DNA of 64,000 nt from NCBI GenBank assembly GCA_030737835.1, contig JAUJYN010000015.1, positions 678,861 to 742,860 of the forward strand, given 5' to 3'. Of this stretch, positions 33,248 through 45,015 are shown piece after piece (the stretch's first letter is position 1; each line of letters starts with the position of its first letter). The position numbers and the translations under genes were made by a program. This stretch comes from Acorus gramineus (taxonomy: Eukaryota > Streptophyta > Magnoliopsida > Acorales > Acoraceae). The notes beneath the pieces were generated by a model, which worked only from the letters and a program-made list of their open reading frames with translations, was not told the origin of the DNA and did not search any database.

Positions 33248-35332
33248 CTAAGAAGGGAAAAGATGCGGATACGCGTCACGCATGGCGTCCTCGAGCTCCC
33301 AAGTGGCCTCGGCACCGGAACGGTGCTGCCATCGCACCTTGACCAGCTGGACGGTCTTGGTGCGGAGCCTCTTCTCGCGGCGGTCCAGGATCTCAATCGG
33401 CTGCTCATCGAAAGACGAGTCCGACTCGAAGACGAGCGGCTCGAACGGGATGACGTGAGCAGGATCGTGGACATATCGCCTCAGCTGCGAGACATGGAAG
33501 ACGTCATGAGCCTGAGCCAACTGTGGGGGCAGAGCTATGCGATAGGCCACCTCTCCAACTCGCTCGAGGATGAGGAACGGCCCAATGAAACGCGGACTCA
33601 GCTTGCCCCGCACACCGAATCGGAAGATGCCCTTCATCGGGGACACCTTCAAGAACACATGGTCACCAACCTCGAAGGTGAGCTCACGGCGACGACGGTC
33701 GGCGTAGCACTTCTGACGACTCTGAGCGACTCGGATACGCTCGCGAATCGTCTTCACCATCTCGGAGGTCTGGTGAACGATCTCTGGTCCCTCTAACTGG
33801 CGCTCTCCGACCTCGTCCCAACACAGGGGGGACCTGCAGCTGCGGCCATAAAGTGCCTCGTAAGGAGCCATCCGGATGCTCGAGTGGTAGCTGTTGTTGT
33901 AGGCAAACTCCACCAACGGAAGGTGCCTCTCCCAACTGCCCCCAAAATCGAGAACACAGGCCCGCAGCATGTCCTCAAGAGTCTGGATCGTCCTCTCTGA
34001 CTGGCCGTCTGTCTGCGGATGAAACGCTGTACTGAAATGGAGGTTCGTACCAAGGGCGTGCTGGAGGCTACGCCAGAACCTCGAAGTAAAACGCGCGTCT
34101 CGATCGGAAATGATGCTGACTGGAGTGCCATGGAGACGGACAATCTCGGAGACAAATAACTGCGCTAGGGTGTCCAGAGAATCGGTGAGTCGGATGGGGA
34201 GGAAATGAGCAGACTTCGTCAGCCGGTCGACGATCACCCAGATGGCATCGCGACCCGAATGTGACCTCGGCAAACCCGAGACGAAGTCCATGGTGATCTG
34301 CTCCCACTTCCACTGAGGGATCTCAATGGACTGCAGCTTCCCCGCAGGGCGCTGATGCTCCGACTTCACCTGCTGGCATACTAGGCATCGAGAGATGAAA
34401 CGGGCGATATCCGTCTTCATCCCACGCCACCAGTAGCCGTGACGAAGGCCCCTGTACATCTTCGTGCCACCAGGATGCACTGTGTCGTCGGGAATGCACA
34501 CTCGGCCTCTGAATCGCAGGATCCCGTCCGCGCGAATCTGGTAGTCCGGACGCTCGCCCCGGGCGACGCCTTCAGAGAGGACTATAAAATGCGGATCCTG
34601 AGCCTGAGCCGTGCGGATATCGTCGAGAAGGACTGGCTGCACCACTAGCCTGGCCAAAAAGCCACCAGCAGGAGTCTCTCGAACGCTAATCCAGCAAGCG
34701 GCCTCCTCCAGAAGCCTCCAACGACGGACAGCCATGTGGGCGGCCATGCCCAAGGGCTGCCTACTGAGCGCATCTGCAACGACATTCGCCTTACCCGGAT
34801 GGTAAGCGATGTCACAATCGTAGTCCGTCAGGAACTCAACCCAACGTCTCTGACGCATGTTGAGCTCCGGCTGGGACTGCAGATATGTCAAGCTCTTATG
34901 ATCAGTAAAGAGCTCGAACTCCTCTCCATAGAGGTAATGCCTCCACATCTTCAGCGCAAAGATGATCGCAGCCAACTCAAGGTCATGGGTGGGGTAATTC
35001 TGCTCATGGGGCTTCAACTGACGAGACGCGTAAGCCACCACCTTACCGTGCTGCATCAGGACGCAACCCACACCCAACTGCGATGCATCTGTGTAAACTG
35101 CGAACCCACCACTCCCAGATGGAAGGGTAAGAACTGGCGCTGAGGTGAGCCTTCGCTTCAGCTCCTGGAAGCTCTCCTCGCAAGCAGGGGACCACTCGAA
35201 CCGAATATCCCCTTCCGAGTGAGGCGGGTAAGAGGAACGGCTATCTTCGAGAAACCCTCGACAAACCTCCTGTAATAACCCGCCAAGCCCAAGAAGCTCC
35301 GAATCTCTGTGGGGTTCGACGGTCGACGCCAA
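33248..35332 (-). CDS. Pol C-terminal part: RNase H, integrase, chromodomain
   Basis: 694 residues from the first Met, but genuine homology begins near residue 42 (about 35210), where the upstream RT frame ends, so this is the second half of a frameshifted Pol. RNase H: TDAS with D82, E119, D144 and D187. Integrase: zinc-finger residues H286, C316 and C319, with the usual first His not visible; catalytic D349, D410 and E446 with the D-35-E spacing. GPF motif at 582-586. The C-terminal domain (about 643-690) ends with VRWQHRSG and a Trp-Glu-Leu-Glu motif, as in integrase chromodomains, which direct insertion to chromatin. The stop lies just before the PPT. Confidence 0.93.
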   Translation of the reverse strand: MASTVEPHRDSELLGLGGLLQEVCRGFLEDSRSSYPPHSEGDIRFEWSPACEESFQELKRRLTSAPVLTLPSGSGGFAVYTDASQLGVGCVLMQHGKVVAYASRQLKPHEQNYPTHDLELAAIIFALKMWRHYLYGEEFELFTDHKSLTYLQSQPELNMRQRRWVEFLTDYDCDIAYHPGKANVVADALSRQPLGMAAHMAVRRWRLLEEAACWISVRETPAGGFLARLVVQPVLLDDIRTAQAQDPHFIVLSEGVARGERPDYQIRADGILRFRGRVCIPDDTVHPGGTKMYRGLRHGYWWRGMKTDIARFISRCLVCQQVKSEHQRPAGKLQSIEIPQWKWEQITMDFVSGLPRSHSGRDAIWVIVDRLTKSAHFLPIRLTDSLDTLAQLFVSEIVRLHGTPVSIISDRDARFTSRFWRSLQHALGTNLHFSTAFHPQTDGQSERTIQTLEDMLRACVLDFGGSWERHLPLVEFAYNNSYHSSIRMAPYEALYGRSCRSPLCWDEVGERQLEGPEIVHQTSEMVKTIRERIRVAQSRQKCYADRRRRELTFEVGDHVFLKVSPMKGIFRFGVRGKLSPRFIGPFLILERVGEVAYRIALPPQLAQAHDVFHVSQLRRYVHDPAHVIPFEPLVFESDSSFDEQPIEILDRREKRLRTKTVQLVKVRWQHRSGAEATWELEDAMRDAYPHLFPS

Positions 35333-37386
35333 TTCGACACGGCGAGCGTCTTCTCCGGGTCCACAGATATGCCCTCACCGGAAATCACATGGCCCAGAAA
35401 GGCCATACGCTCCAACCAGAACTCGCACTTGCTGAACTTGGCGAACAACTGATGTCTGGCCAAAGTCTCCAAGACAGTGCGAAGATGGTGAGCGTGCTCC
35501 TCAAGACTCCTCGAGTACACCAATATGTCATCGATGAATACTACCACAAAGGAGTCGAGGAAGGGTCGAAATACCCGGTTCATCAGATCCATGAAGGCCG
35601 CCGGCGCGTTCGTCAACCCGAATGGCAGTACTCTGAACTCGTAGTGCCCATACCGGGTGCGAAAGGCCGTCTTCGGAATGTCTGACTCCCGGATCTTCAG
35701 CTGGTAGTACCCCGAGCGGAGATCGATCTTGGAAAAGACACGCGCTCCCTGGAGCTGGTCAAACAGATCGTCGATCCGCGGCAACGGGTACTTGTTCTTC
35801 ACTGTCCGTTTATTCAGCTGCCTGTAATCAATACACAGCCGCAGCGAACCGTCCTTCTTCCGGACGAACAGGACAGGGGCTCCCCACGGAGAAACACTCG
35901 GACGTGCGAAGCCCTTCTCCAGCAACTCCTCCAACTGCTCCTTGAGCACCCTCAGCTCTGCAGGGGCCATCCGGTACGGAGCTCTCGAAATCGGCTCGGT
36001 CCCCGGAATCAGATTGATCTCAAACTCGATCGCGCGATCCGGCGGTAATCCCGGAAGATCATCGGGGAAAACCTCGGGATACCCTGCCACGACCGGAGTC
36101 TGACTGATATCTGCCTGCAGCGGTGCATCCTCCTGAGCAATATAAGCTAGAAAGCCCTCGCATCCACCCTGAAGGAGTCTCCACGCCTGCATGGACGACA
36201 CGAACCCCAAAGGAGCTACGTCTCGATCGCCCACGAACTGGAAGGACCTCCGACCCGGAAGGTGGAACGACACCGACTTGGTGAAACAGTCGATGCTGGC
36301 ATGACTAGCTGCAAGCCAATCCATCCCCAGGATGGCATCAAAGTCCGTCATCGCGAGCTCCACCAGCTCCACTGGAAACTCATGCTCCGCAACCTCTACC
36401 GTACACCCTCGGTACACAGAACTGAGGAGAATCCGGTCTCCCACGGGCAATGATACCTCCAAGATAGCATCCAAAGGGGCGGACGCCACACCCGTCCGTC
36501 TCGTGAAAGCGGGAGACACGAACGAGTGGGTGGCCCCGGAATCAAACAATACATAAGCAGGAAGCTGGGAGATCTGAACAGTACCTCTGACCACGCTGCC
36601 TGATGCCTGAGCCTCCTCTGCCGAAAGCGCTGCCACTCGGCCCTGCACGAACTGAGGCTGAGGAGCAGGGGCACGCCTCGTCAGCTGAGCTGGCTGCCTC
36701 CTCTGATCAGCACGGTCACCCTGTGGCTGCTGCTGCTGACGCTGAGGCTGCTCTGGCTGAGGCTGCTGCTGCTGCTGGCGCTGCTGCTGAAACGGCTGCT
36801 GCTGCAACTGCTGCTGCTGCTGCGGAGGCATCACTCTGGGTCGGCCAGCGTCGGGGCAATTATACAAGATATGCCCGACGCGCTGACAGTGATAACAGCG
36901 CCGCGTCTCTGGTCGCCTCGCCTGGACTGGCACTGCTGCGATGGGTGCCGGACCTCGCACTGGCACCGCATCTGCTGGAGAAGAGGCAGCCGCTGTCCGA
37001 TCAAAACGGGGCCTCTTCTTCTTCCGCTGACCCTGGTCCTGGCTCCTGGGTGGCCTCTGGTCTGCCGACGGGGTCGAAGCCCTCACGAGGATCCCGAGGT
37101 CTCGCTCGACGGTCTTCGCTCGAGACACTAAGTCGGAGTACCTCGAGAAAGCCTGGGAGGTGACGTGCACCCGAATGGCACTGCTGAGACCGAGCTCGAA
37201 TCGACGGCACCTCGTCTCCTCGTCCATCACCAAAGCTGGAGCGAATCTGGACAGCCTCGTAAAACGCGTGGAGTAGTCAGCGACAGACATAGTGCCCTGA
37301 GTCAGCTGCTCAAACTCCTGCATCACTATCTGTCGCGTCGAGAAGGGGAAGTACTCCTCCAAGAAATACCTCCGAATCCCGCCCAT
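35158..37386 (-). CDS. Gag C-terminal part, protease and reverse transcriptase
   Basis: 742 residues. Gag capsid C-terminal region with LSRFAP and DEETRC at about 45-61; CCHC zinc knuckle at 164-177 (C-X2-C-X4-H-X4-C); Gln-rich linker (about 185-230); retropepsin motif [12 protein letters not shown] with D282; RT with [10 protein letters not shown], and the catalytic FIDD at 617-620. The frame runs off after [15 protein letters not shown] into unrelated residues, and RNase H continues in another frame, which implies a 1-nt indel near 35205-35215. The upstream gag core is also out of frame. Family members normally encode this as one polyprotein. Confidence 0.94.
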   Translation of the reverse strand: MGGIRRYFLEEYFPFSTRQIVMQEFEQLTQGTMSVADYSTRFTRLSRFAPALVMDEETRCRRFELGLSSAIRVHVTSQAFSRYSDLVSRAKTVERDLGILVRASTPSADQRPPRSQDQGQRKKKRPRFDRTAAASSPADAVPVRGPAPIAAVPVQARRPETRRCYHCQRVGHILYNCPDAGRPRVMPPQQQQQLQQQPFQQQRQQQQQPQPEQPQRQQQQPQGDRADQRRQPAQLTRRAPAPQPQFVQGRVAALSAEEAQASGSVVRGTVQISQLPAYVLFDSGATHSFVSPAFTRRTGVASAPLDAILEVSLPVGDRILLSSVYRGCTVEVAEHEFPVELVELAMTDFDAILGMDWLAASHASIDCFTKSVSFHLPGRRSFQFVGDRDVAPLGFVSSMQAWRLLQGGCEGFLAYIAQEDAPLQADISQTPVVAGYPEVFPDDLPGLPPDRAIEFEINLIPGTEPISRAPYRMAPAELRVLKEQLEELLEKGFARPSVSPWGAPVLFVRKKDGSLRLCIDYRQLNKRTVKNKYPLPRIDDLFDQLQGARVFSKIDLRSGYYQLKIRESDIPKTAFRTRYGHYEFRVLPFGLTNAPAAFMDLMNRVFRPFLDSFVVVFIDDILVYSRSLEEHAHHLRTVLETLARHQLFAKFSKCEFWLERMAFLGHVISGEGISVDPEKTLAVSNWRRPSNPTEIRSFLGLAGYYRRFVEGFSKIAVPLTRLTRKGIFGSSGPLLARRASRS

Positions 37387-37622
37387 GTAAGCTGCTCCAA
37401 TCCCTCCGGGATGTCCACTGATCTAGTAGCCCACCAGTCGGCGGCGCTACCCTTCAGCATAAAAGTGGCCAGGGAGACTCGCTGGCGGTCGGTGCAAAGC
37501 ATGGTCGAGAAGATGGTATCCACCTCCATCAACCATCTCTCTGGAGCAAGGGGGTCCTCCGTCTGACCCTGGAACTCGGGAGGGTGGAGCTTCAGAAAGG
37601 CTGAGAGGCCACTCTGCTGCAC
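37326..37622 (-). CDS. Gag capsid core, frameshifted piece
   Basis: 98 residues: [11 protein letters not shown], then PERWLMEVD and [10 protein letters not shown], typical of the retrotransposon Gag capsid domain of this lineage. After TWAGF the homology continues in the frame of the next ORF, so a 1-nt deletion lies near 37366. Upstream homology continues past the Met toward about 37690. Confidence 0.85.
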   Translation of the reverse strand: MQQSGLSAFLKLHPPEFQGQTEDPLAPERWLMEVDTIFSTMLCTDRQRVSLATFMLKGSAADWWATRSVDIPEGLEQLTWAGFGGISWRSTSPSRRDR

Positions 37623-37636
37623 CCTCGCTGCAGCCT

Positions 37637-38008
37637 CTAGCCCACCTCCCTCTCCTGCGGGTCCTGAACTCTGACCGCCGGGACCACCACGGGGACTGGG
37701 GGTACATCGGGTACCACAGGTGGATCTGCCACCAAGGGAACCTGCGGAACTGCCTCGCGGGCCGCCCGCAGCTCCTGAATCTCCCGTGCCTGATCTGCCA
37801 ATACTCTCGTCTGGGCCTCCAATGCCCTGGTCTGCGTCTCCACCAAATCAGCTATCCGCGCAAACGCGCGCTCCCAGGCAGGAGGCTCCTGCACTGATCC
37901 TGGCCTCACGGCTGAGGACTCACCAATAGCATCCTCGCCTCTGGTAGGTCCGGAAACCTCCAAAGGTCGAGAGGGACCACGTCCGCGCCGTCCTTTGCGA
38001 GGAGGCAT
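37637..38008 (-). CDS. Gag N-terminus of B-AUT
   Basis: 123 residues beginning MPPRKGRRGRG, with a basic start and then Pro/Val-rich sequence and a helical stretch (RIADLVETQTRALEAQ) with coiled-coil character. It ends at a TAG about 15 bases before the next Gag piece; Gly-rich sequence in another frame shows the frame was shifted near 37680. The start lies 103 bases after the PBS. Gag would form the virus-like particle. Confidence 0.85.
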   Translation of the reverse strand: MPPRKGRRGRGPSRPLEVSGPTRGEDAIGESSAVRPGSVQEPPAWERAFARIADLVETQTRALEAQTRVLADQAREIQELRAAREAVPQVPLVADPPVVPDVPPVPVVVPAVRVQDPQEREVG

Positions 38009-38110
38009 ATCAGCAACCTAAGAAAACCAGACACTAGGATCAGAATACTCATATAGAAATCCTAGGACTCATCTCTACGAAAAAAAGACAATTGGCTCTG
38101 ACAGGACCAG

Positions 38111-38122
38111 GCTCTGATACCA
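38111..38122 (-). other. Primer-binding site of B-AUT
   Basis: Minus strand TGGTATCAGAGC, 5 bases after the 5' LTR end. Confidence 0.93.
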
Positions 38123-38127
38123 ACTTT

Positions 38128-41100
38128 TGTCACGCCCCAGGGCGGCCGTCCCCGGGACGCGGCAAGGGTATACATGATATCAGCAGTCAATACAGGAGAT
38201 CAATAATATACCATAACAACAGCTAAAAAAACAACACAGACAACAAAAGGCTGACATGATGTATACACAGAAAGCGGAAGCAAAAATACTGAATCTGTAA
38301 ATCAACAACACTTTACAGACTCGATACATAATCATACGTTCTGTGAGAGCCATTATATCCACAATACATCCAAATACAATCCATACTAGGTGCCCAAGCA
38401 CAGAATATATACATACAATAAAAGAGAAGGATGCTGATGGCCTCAAAACTCGAGGGACGTGGCGCTACTCCGCTACTGGTGTAGTCGCTCGGGAAGCTCC
38501 TCCTTCAAGTCCGCCTCGGTAATCACTGGAGAAAATAATTATGCGAGGGGTGAGCCACACGCTCAGTGAATAGCACAACCCATGCATACAGTTTATATTA
38601 ACCACATTTAATCAAGTCACTAGCCTCAAAGTGGCATAAACAACACAAATCCGGGGGTTCGTTACATCGCCGAACCACCACACCCTCACCCTCACCCCTC
38701 AATAGGTGACAAAGGATGTTGGGACTTAATAGGCTGATAATCACCCTTACACAATCCAGTGGGTCGCCACATCGCCGGCCCACCATACCCTCACCCTCAC
38801 CCCTCAATAGGTGACATAGGCTCTTGGGACTGACTAGGCTGTTGGTCACCCTTGGTCCACCGATAGTCTCTCCCCACTCCGTAGGTCGTTTGGCCACTCC
38901 CACATTCAGCACAGTCCGTCTACCAAATCAGGAGGTGTCTACTGATGGGAGCCCCTGCACGGGACGACCTTTCTAACGCTGAGGTAGTCTCTACACGGAT
39001 CCAACGAAGGGAACAGAACAGCCTATCCATCGCATATGATCCACTCGGATCCGCTGACAGCACATCTCTACAACTCTAATGTCTTGAATTCTTCAGAATT
39101 CCTCCAGCGTGCATAACCAAGATGCGGGGAATACATAAGATAATAATGAGGGAAAAGAGACCTTGGGAGGGCAACCTGAGGTCCCGATATAGGACATCCG
39201 CCAACCAAACAAGGAACACGGAGTACCCTAGCCCGGGTCTCAATGTTGACCTCGCAAGGCCCCCTTAATATTCCCCAAGGCATGCTAAAAATATCTTAAG
39301 CTTGCATTTAATTAAATAAATCAAACTAATAGGACGCATGCATAGGTCGAGGCTTCCTAGCATGATAACGAGGTGACAGGATGCACGGCTCATGCACATA
39401 TCCTAAGGGTGCAAGTCCCTAACATACAAGTCTAGGGTGGCATGCATTCTACACATAAATCATGCCTGCATGGATTACAATAAAACAGTTAATATCAACT
39501 ATGTGCCCCAGGGGAGGACGGTACACGCCCAAGTGCATGTAGCGCCTCCCAACTGGGTTGGGTTGTCCCACTCACCGGTGACCGGGTCGTCGCGCGACCG
39601 TCCGTCAAGATCTGCAAGACAGGGTACCAACTTGGTGAGTAAAACACACAAATACCACAAAATACTCAAAACACACAAATAAACACCCAACACTCGGGCA
39701 AACGTGCATACGGCCCGTACGCACGCTAGCCCGAGCACCCCGACTCACTCCCGCACTCCCGGCAACCACCCGCACGGCCACCCGCCCCAGGATGCACCGC
39801 CGCGCCTCAGCCCGCGCACCCAGGCGCACAGCCGGGCCCCTGCCCGCACGCCTGGACATGCTGCCGAGCCACCCGGGTGCCCGCGCGACCACTGCGCCCC
39901 ATCGCAGCAGCCCGCGCGCACACCGCACGCCCCGCGCTGGCCCGCGCGCACATCACACGCCCCGCGCGCACCCCGCGCGTACCTCTGCTGCCTCGCAGCG
40001 CCCTCGCCTCGCTCCGCGCGCACCCCGCGCTCGCCCAGCACTCCATCAACTCGCCGCGCGTGCACAGCGCGCCTGCGCCCCTGCGCAACGCTCCGCGCGC
40101 ACCCCACACAACGCCCTGCACGCATGCCCACTCGCCCAGCACGCCCAGCACATGCCCACTCGACCAGCACCCCCAGCACGCCCAGCGCATGCCCACTCGA
40201 CCAGCACCCAGCACACGCGCCCTGCTGGCCTCCAGCTCCACCCGAGCGCACGCCCGCGCGCACACACGCGTGCGCCCTGCCAGCTGCTCCGCCTGCTGCG
40301 CCTGTGCTGCCTGTGCTGCTTCCCTGCCCGAAGCCACCAGCCACTCTGCCCGAGCACCTCTACCACCAACCACCGGCCACCAACGGCCTCTGACCGCCCC
40401 CAACCACCACCGACAGCCACCCACAGCCGCCGGCCACCACCCAACCTCAAAACCACCCTCCTAACAAGCATCTAAGCCAAAAAGAAGAGGAAAAAGAGCT
40501 TACCAAGGAAAGGAAGGGATGTTCGGTTGCTCTCCGCGCACCGAAACGCCTCTCCAAGGGTCTCCACCACCAAGACCTCTTCCCACCTCCGAAATGGCTC
40601 CGATCTGAGGAGAAGAGAGGGCGGAAGAAAGGGCTAGACACGCCGGAATCCGGATTTGAAACCACCGGGGTGTAGATCGGGACCGGATCTACCCTTTCTA
40701 TGTTTTAGGTTTTAAGGTTTGGGCACTCTAGCTAGGTTGAATGAAGGTTTTAAGGGGAGGGGAGAGAGAGAGATTGCTCGGAGAAGAAGATGAATAGGGG
40801 GTTTAAGTCGTGGGATTTCTTTAAAACCACCCCCACCCCACCTATACTCACACCCCTAATTAGTTTAGCCCTAATTAGGTTTAGGGGGGCTTAAGGGGGG
40901 TTTTAAGTGGGCTTGACCTAAGTCAACTCAACCACACAAAAGGACAAAAGAGGTTGACCAAGTCATGGGCCCACTTTGACCGAGTCAACTCTCCCAATGA
41001 CTTCTCGTTCGGTCAAAACCCGGATACGCCCCGGAACTGTGAAATTTCGGAAACGTTACCGGAATTCGATGAAATTTTTGTGAGTGGCTTAAAATGGCAC

Positions 41101-41266
41101 CAGGACACATAATATGCAGTTAGATTTTCAATCGGAGTCCTCAAACACAGGACGATAGCTAATAGTCCAAAATTTTAGCGGTTCCGATCGAAAAACTCAA
41201 AAACTCAAAAACTGCCAAAATGCTCCAATGGTTACCAGCAGGCCAAAAAGTGACACATATATAACA
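38128..41266 (-). repeat. 5' LTR of B-AUT
   Basis: 3,139 bp. Contains two tandem units with GGGTGA repeats (38680-38860), last-exon frame 38473-38525, microexon 39576-39611, GC-rich block (39700-40450) and donor TTG|GTAAGC at 40503. An intron 1 equivalent is weaker than in B2-B4. Confidence 0.93.
39576..39611 (-). other. Microexon-like segment (36 nt), 5' LTR of B-AUT
   Basis: Minus strand acceptor CTTGCAG, donor GTGAGTGG. Joined with exon 2 (from 40504 upward) and exon 4 (38473-38525), it gives an open frame ending LPERLHQ and TAG. Confidence 0.55.
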
Positions 41267-41772
41267 CTACCCATGTTTTTCCTTGAAAGGAAATTGTGTT
41301 AGCATTGAACTGTTGTAATGGTGATTGGTTTCCAGCCACTCACTGAGCTTGTAGCTCACCCCTCGCATATTGTTTCTTTTCAGGGGCAGTGTTTGGCATG
41401 GAGCTGGAGCTGGAGCTTCCCTGTGGCGTGGTCTTATGGGCGTGGAGCGTTCTTCCGGCGGGTGGCGAGTGCGAGGCTGTCAGCAGTCCTAGAGACATTT
41501 TATGTATTGTAAATCGTGCATGTGGCACAGGTTGTATTTTATTTGGTCTAGACTTGGCTCTCACAGGACAGTGATTGTGTATTCGAGTCTGTAATAATGT
41601 TTTTGGTTTACAGACATTGTTTATATATTATGCTTCCGCTTTTCAGTCAGTTATCATTATCCTTGCTTTGCCACCTTGTGTGTTGTTGTTGGAGTCTTTA
41701 TGGACCTCAGGTATTGATAGCTGATATTTCATTATTGCCATGTCTCGGGGACGGCCGCCCTGGGGCGTGACA
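41267..41772 (+). repeat. 3' LTR of NA-4, last part
   Basis: Continues at CTACCCATG after B-AUT and matches 24065-24564, with the acceptor TTTCTTTTCAG ending at 41383 and the terminus GGCGTGACA. Confidence 0.92.
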
Positions 41773-42023
41773 CCTGGCCTCAACCGGGCAGCTACAATGC
41801 ACAATGATATATCGAAGCGACTCCAGATTCCACTATGGAACCCAGTCCACAAGCGATCGCCCACCAAGTTGCAATCGGATGCACCCAATCCCGATCGTAC
41901 GCATCACCACTCGCTATAGCACCTTCCAAGTGAGAGGAAAAATCAATCATCAATTACATGTTTCAAAGGTATTCCTTGACTGGGAAAAGAACCCCTTAGG
42001 AGGGCACCATGAGGTCCTGATAT
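41773..42023 (-). pseudogene. NA-3 interior, part 2: gag remnant
   Basis: Resumes after NA-4 at the duplicated CCTGG and matches the gag core and the B-LTR-like segment of NA-5 (60930-61175). Interrupted at 42023 by solo LTR B3. Confidence 0.85.
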
Positions 42024-42462
42024 TGTTATATATGTGTCACTTTTAGCCTTCTGGTAACCATTGGAACATTCTGGCAGTTTTTTAGCTTTTTCATTTTTCG
42101 ATCGGAACCGCTAAAATTTTGGACTTTTAGCTATCACCCTGAGTTTGAGGGCTCCGATTGAAAATCTAACTGCATATTATGTGTCCTGGTGCCATTCCAA
42201 GCCACTCACAAAAATTTCATCAAATTCCGGTAACGTTTCAGAATTTCACCGCTCCGAATCGTATCCGGGTTTTAACCGAGCGAAAAGTCATTGGGAGACT
42301 TGACTTGGTCAGGTTGACCTTTGACTTGGTCAAATGAATTTGGATTTTTGTGTGGTTGGGTTGACTAGGGTCAAACCACACTTAAACCTAATCTAATCCT
42401 AGCCTAAACCTAATTAGGGCTAATCTAAGTGTGGGTGTGAGAGTGTGTGGTGGGTGTGTGAG

Positions 42463-42469
42463 TATAAAG
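42463..42469 (+). promoter_or_regulatory. Possible TATA box in LTR B3
   Basis: TATAAAG about 140 bases before the first donor. B2 and B4 have TTATAAGT at the equivalent place. No transcript evidence is available. Confidence 0.3.
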
Positions 42470-43611
42470 AAATCCCACGACAACATATCCCCCACTATTC
42501 ATCATCTTCTCCAAAAATTTCTCTCTCTCTCCCTCTCTTTAATCCCCCCATGTGACCTAGTTCTAGTGGTGGAAATCAAAAACCCTAAGAAGCGAAAGGA
42601 TAGGTAAGAACCCGGTCTACCTTCCGGTGGTCTCGGATTCGAATTCCCACATGTGTGACCCCTTCTCTTACCCTCTTTTCTCCTCTGATTTCAGCCACTT
42701 TGAGGGCTGAAGGAGATCTTGGTGGTGGTGGTCCTTGAGGTGGTGTTTCGGTGCGCGAAGAGCACCCGTTCTCCTCCCCTTTTGCTTTCCTCTCCTTGGG
42801 TAAGGTTTCTTTCCTTCCATTCCTTGTTTAGATGTATGTTAGGAAGTGTTTTTGGGGTAAGAATGGCTGTTGGTGGCGGTTGGTGGCGATTGGTGGCTGT
42901 TGGTGGCCATTGGTGGCCGTCGGGGAGGTGGTAGGGTTGTCTCGGGTAGGCGGGCTGGTAGGCAGCGCAGGCAGGCGGGCTGGAAGGCAGGGCGGGCAAG
43001 GCAGGCTGGCAGGGCACGCGCGCGTGCCCGCGGGAGTGCGCGCGGGTGCTGCGCAGGGGGTGCAGTACGCGGGTGGTGTGTGGGTGCTGCGCGCTGGGCG
43101 CCGTGCGAGGGCGTGCGCGCGGAGCGCTGCGCAGAGGTGCAGTGCGTGCTGTGCGCGCGGGGCCGCGTGCGGGTGCTGCGCGCAGGGGGCCGTGCGGGAG
43201 CGTGCGCACGGAGCGCTACGCAGAGGCACAGTGCGTGCTGTGCGCGCGCAGTGAGGCGAGCTGGTGGTGCGCGCAGGGTGCTGCGCTGGGGCGCAGGGTG
43301 TGCGGGTGTGCGCGCGAGTTGCTGCGCTGGGCCGCAGTGAGCGCGCGGTGCACCCGGGGGGCTCGGCAAGCGTGTCCGGGCATGCGGGCAGGGGCTCGGC
43401 AGTGCGTCTGGGCGCGCGGGCTGGGGCGCGGCTGTGCGCCCGGCGCGGGTGGCCGTGCGCATGGCTACCCGGGGGTTCGGGAGTGAGTTGGAGTGCTCGG
43501 ACTCGCGTGCGTACAGGCCGTATGTACGCTTGTCCGAGTGTGGGGTATTTTTAGTGTATCTTGTATATATTTGTGTATTTTACTCACCGAGTTGATTACC
43601 TTGTCTTGCAG

Positions 43612-43647
43612 ATCTTGACGGACGGTCACGCGACAACCCGGGTATTG
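43612..43647 (+). other. Microexon-like segment (36 nt) in LTR B3
   Basis: Acceptor CTTGCAG, donor GTGAGTGG. Confidence 0.55.
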
Positions 43648-44468
43648 GTGAGTGGGACAATCCAATCCAGTAGGGAGGCGCTATATGCACTTGGGCGTAT
43701 ACCGTCCTCCCCTGGGGCACCATAGTTTAATATTAACTTGTATGATATGTAATCTATGCAAGCATGATTAATATGTAGTATGCATGCCACCCTAGACCTT
43801 GTATGTTAGGGACTTGCACCCTTAGGATATGTGTAAGAGCCATGCATCATGTCACCATGTTTTCATGCTAGGAAAGCCTCGACCTATGCATGTGTCCTAT
43901 TAGTTTAATTTATTAAATTAAATGCGAACTTATGGTATTTTTGCATGCCTTAGTAAGTATTATAACTTGATGGTTATTATATATGTTCCCCGCATCTTGG
44001 TTATGCGCCCTAGAGGAATTCTGAAGAATTCATGACACCAGTAGAGTCTCCCTTCTCTGGATTAAGGGGCCTTGCGAAGTCAGCGTTGAGACCCGGGCTA
44101 GGGTACTCCGTGTTCCTTGTTTGGTTGTCGGGATATCCTATATCGGGACCTCATGGTGCCCTCCCAGGGTTTCTTTTCCAGTTAAGGGAATACCGCGGAT
44201 CCAAGTGGATCGTATACGTGTGGATAGGCTGTTTCTGTTCCCTTCGTTGGATCCGTATAGAGACTGCCCCAGCGTTAGACAGGCCGTCCTGACAGAGGGC
44301 TCCCATCAGTAGGCACCTCCTGATTTGATGACGGACTGTGCTGAAAGTGGGAGTAGACCAGGCGGACTACGGAGTGGAGGAGAGACTATCGGTGGACCAA
44401 GGGTGATTAACAGCCTAGTCAGTCCCAATATCCTATGTCACCTATTGGAGGGTGAGGGTGAGGGTGTG

Positions 44469-44493
44469 GTGGGTCGGCGATGTAGCGACCCAC
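44469..44493. other. Hairpin H2 in LTR B3
   Basis: GTGGGTCG / CGACCCAC with a 9-base loop. Confidence 0.8.
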
Positions 44494-45015
44494 TGGATTG
44501 TGTAGTTCTTGCCACTTTGAGGCTTTGAATAATAAATTGTGGTTAATATAAATTGTGATGCATGGGTTGTGCTATTCACTGAGCATGTGGCTCACCCCTC
44601 GCATATATTTTTCTCCAGTGTTATCTAAGTCGGATCAGGAGGAGGAGCTCCCCGAGGGACCTCAGCAGTAGCGGAGCAGCGCCACATTCCGCGAGTGTTA
44701 GAGGCTATCAGCACCCCTTTTTATTGTATGTATTGTATTCTGTGCTTGGGCACACGTTTGTATTATATTTGGATGTCATTGTATATATTGGCTCTCATAG
44801 GATAGTTGATTATGTATCGAGTCTGTAATATGTCTTTCAGTTACAGATTCAGTCTTTTAGCTTCCGCTATTTGTGTATATATCATGTCATCCTCATTGTT
44901 GTCTGTGTTGTAATTGTTGATGTTGTTTAGGGTATATTATTGACCTCCTGTTTAGACTGCTGATATCATATATACACTTGCCACGTCTCGGGGACGGCCG
45001 CCCTAGGGCGTGACA

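Larger units (their letters stand above)
30341..41266 (-). mobile_element. B-AUT: near-complete Tekay/Del-like chromovirus (family B)
   Basis: Two family-B LTRs (30341-33199 and 38128-41266), PBS, PPT and a full set of gag-pol domains on the minus strand. The LTRs differ by scattered changes (visibly a few percent) plus one 280-bp indel, so it is fairly young. The coding region has three apparent frameshifts. The host LTR sequence on the two sides joins as GGGTT and CTACCC without any duplicated target, which is unusual. Confidence 0.94.
17873..41772 (+). mobile_element. NA-4: internally deleted element with two nested insertions
   Basis: Flanked by the perfect duplication CCTGG (17868-17872, 41773-41777) inside the gag remnant of NA-3. 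The 5' LTR (17873-24564) contains solo LTR B2. The interior (24565-27098) has the same deleted gag-RT-IN plan as NA-1. The 3' LTR (27099-41772) contains the whole B-AUT element. Without insertions the LTRs are about 3.79 and 3.75 kb. Confidence 0.93.
42024..45015 (+). mobile_element. Solo LTR B3 (family B)
   Basis: 2,992 bp, TGTTATATATG to GGCGTGACA, with the perfect duplication GATAT (42019-42023, 45016-45020). Intron 1 is 42604-42694 (91 nt), exon 2 is 42695-42799, microexon 43612-43647, last acceptor ends 44618. The spliced frame is shifted within exon 2 relative to other B copies. Its segment at 44050-44195 resembles the NA-interior version more than other B LTRs do. Confidence 0.94.

Noticed and set aside
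33263..33796. Plus-strand frame of 177 residues
   Set aside because: Antisense of the integrase C-terminus and chromodomain.
36603..37163. Plus-strand frame of 186 residues opposite gag
   Set aside because: Antisense shadow of the Gln-rich linker and zinc-knuckle region of B-AUT.
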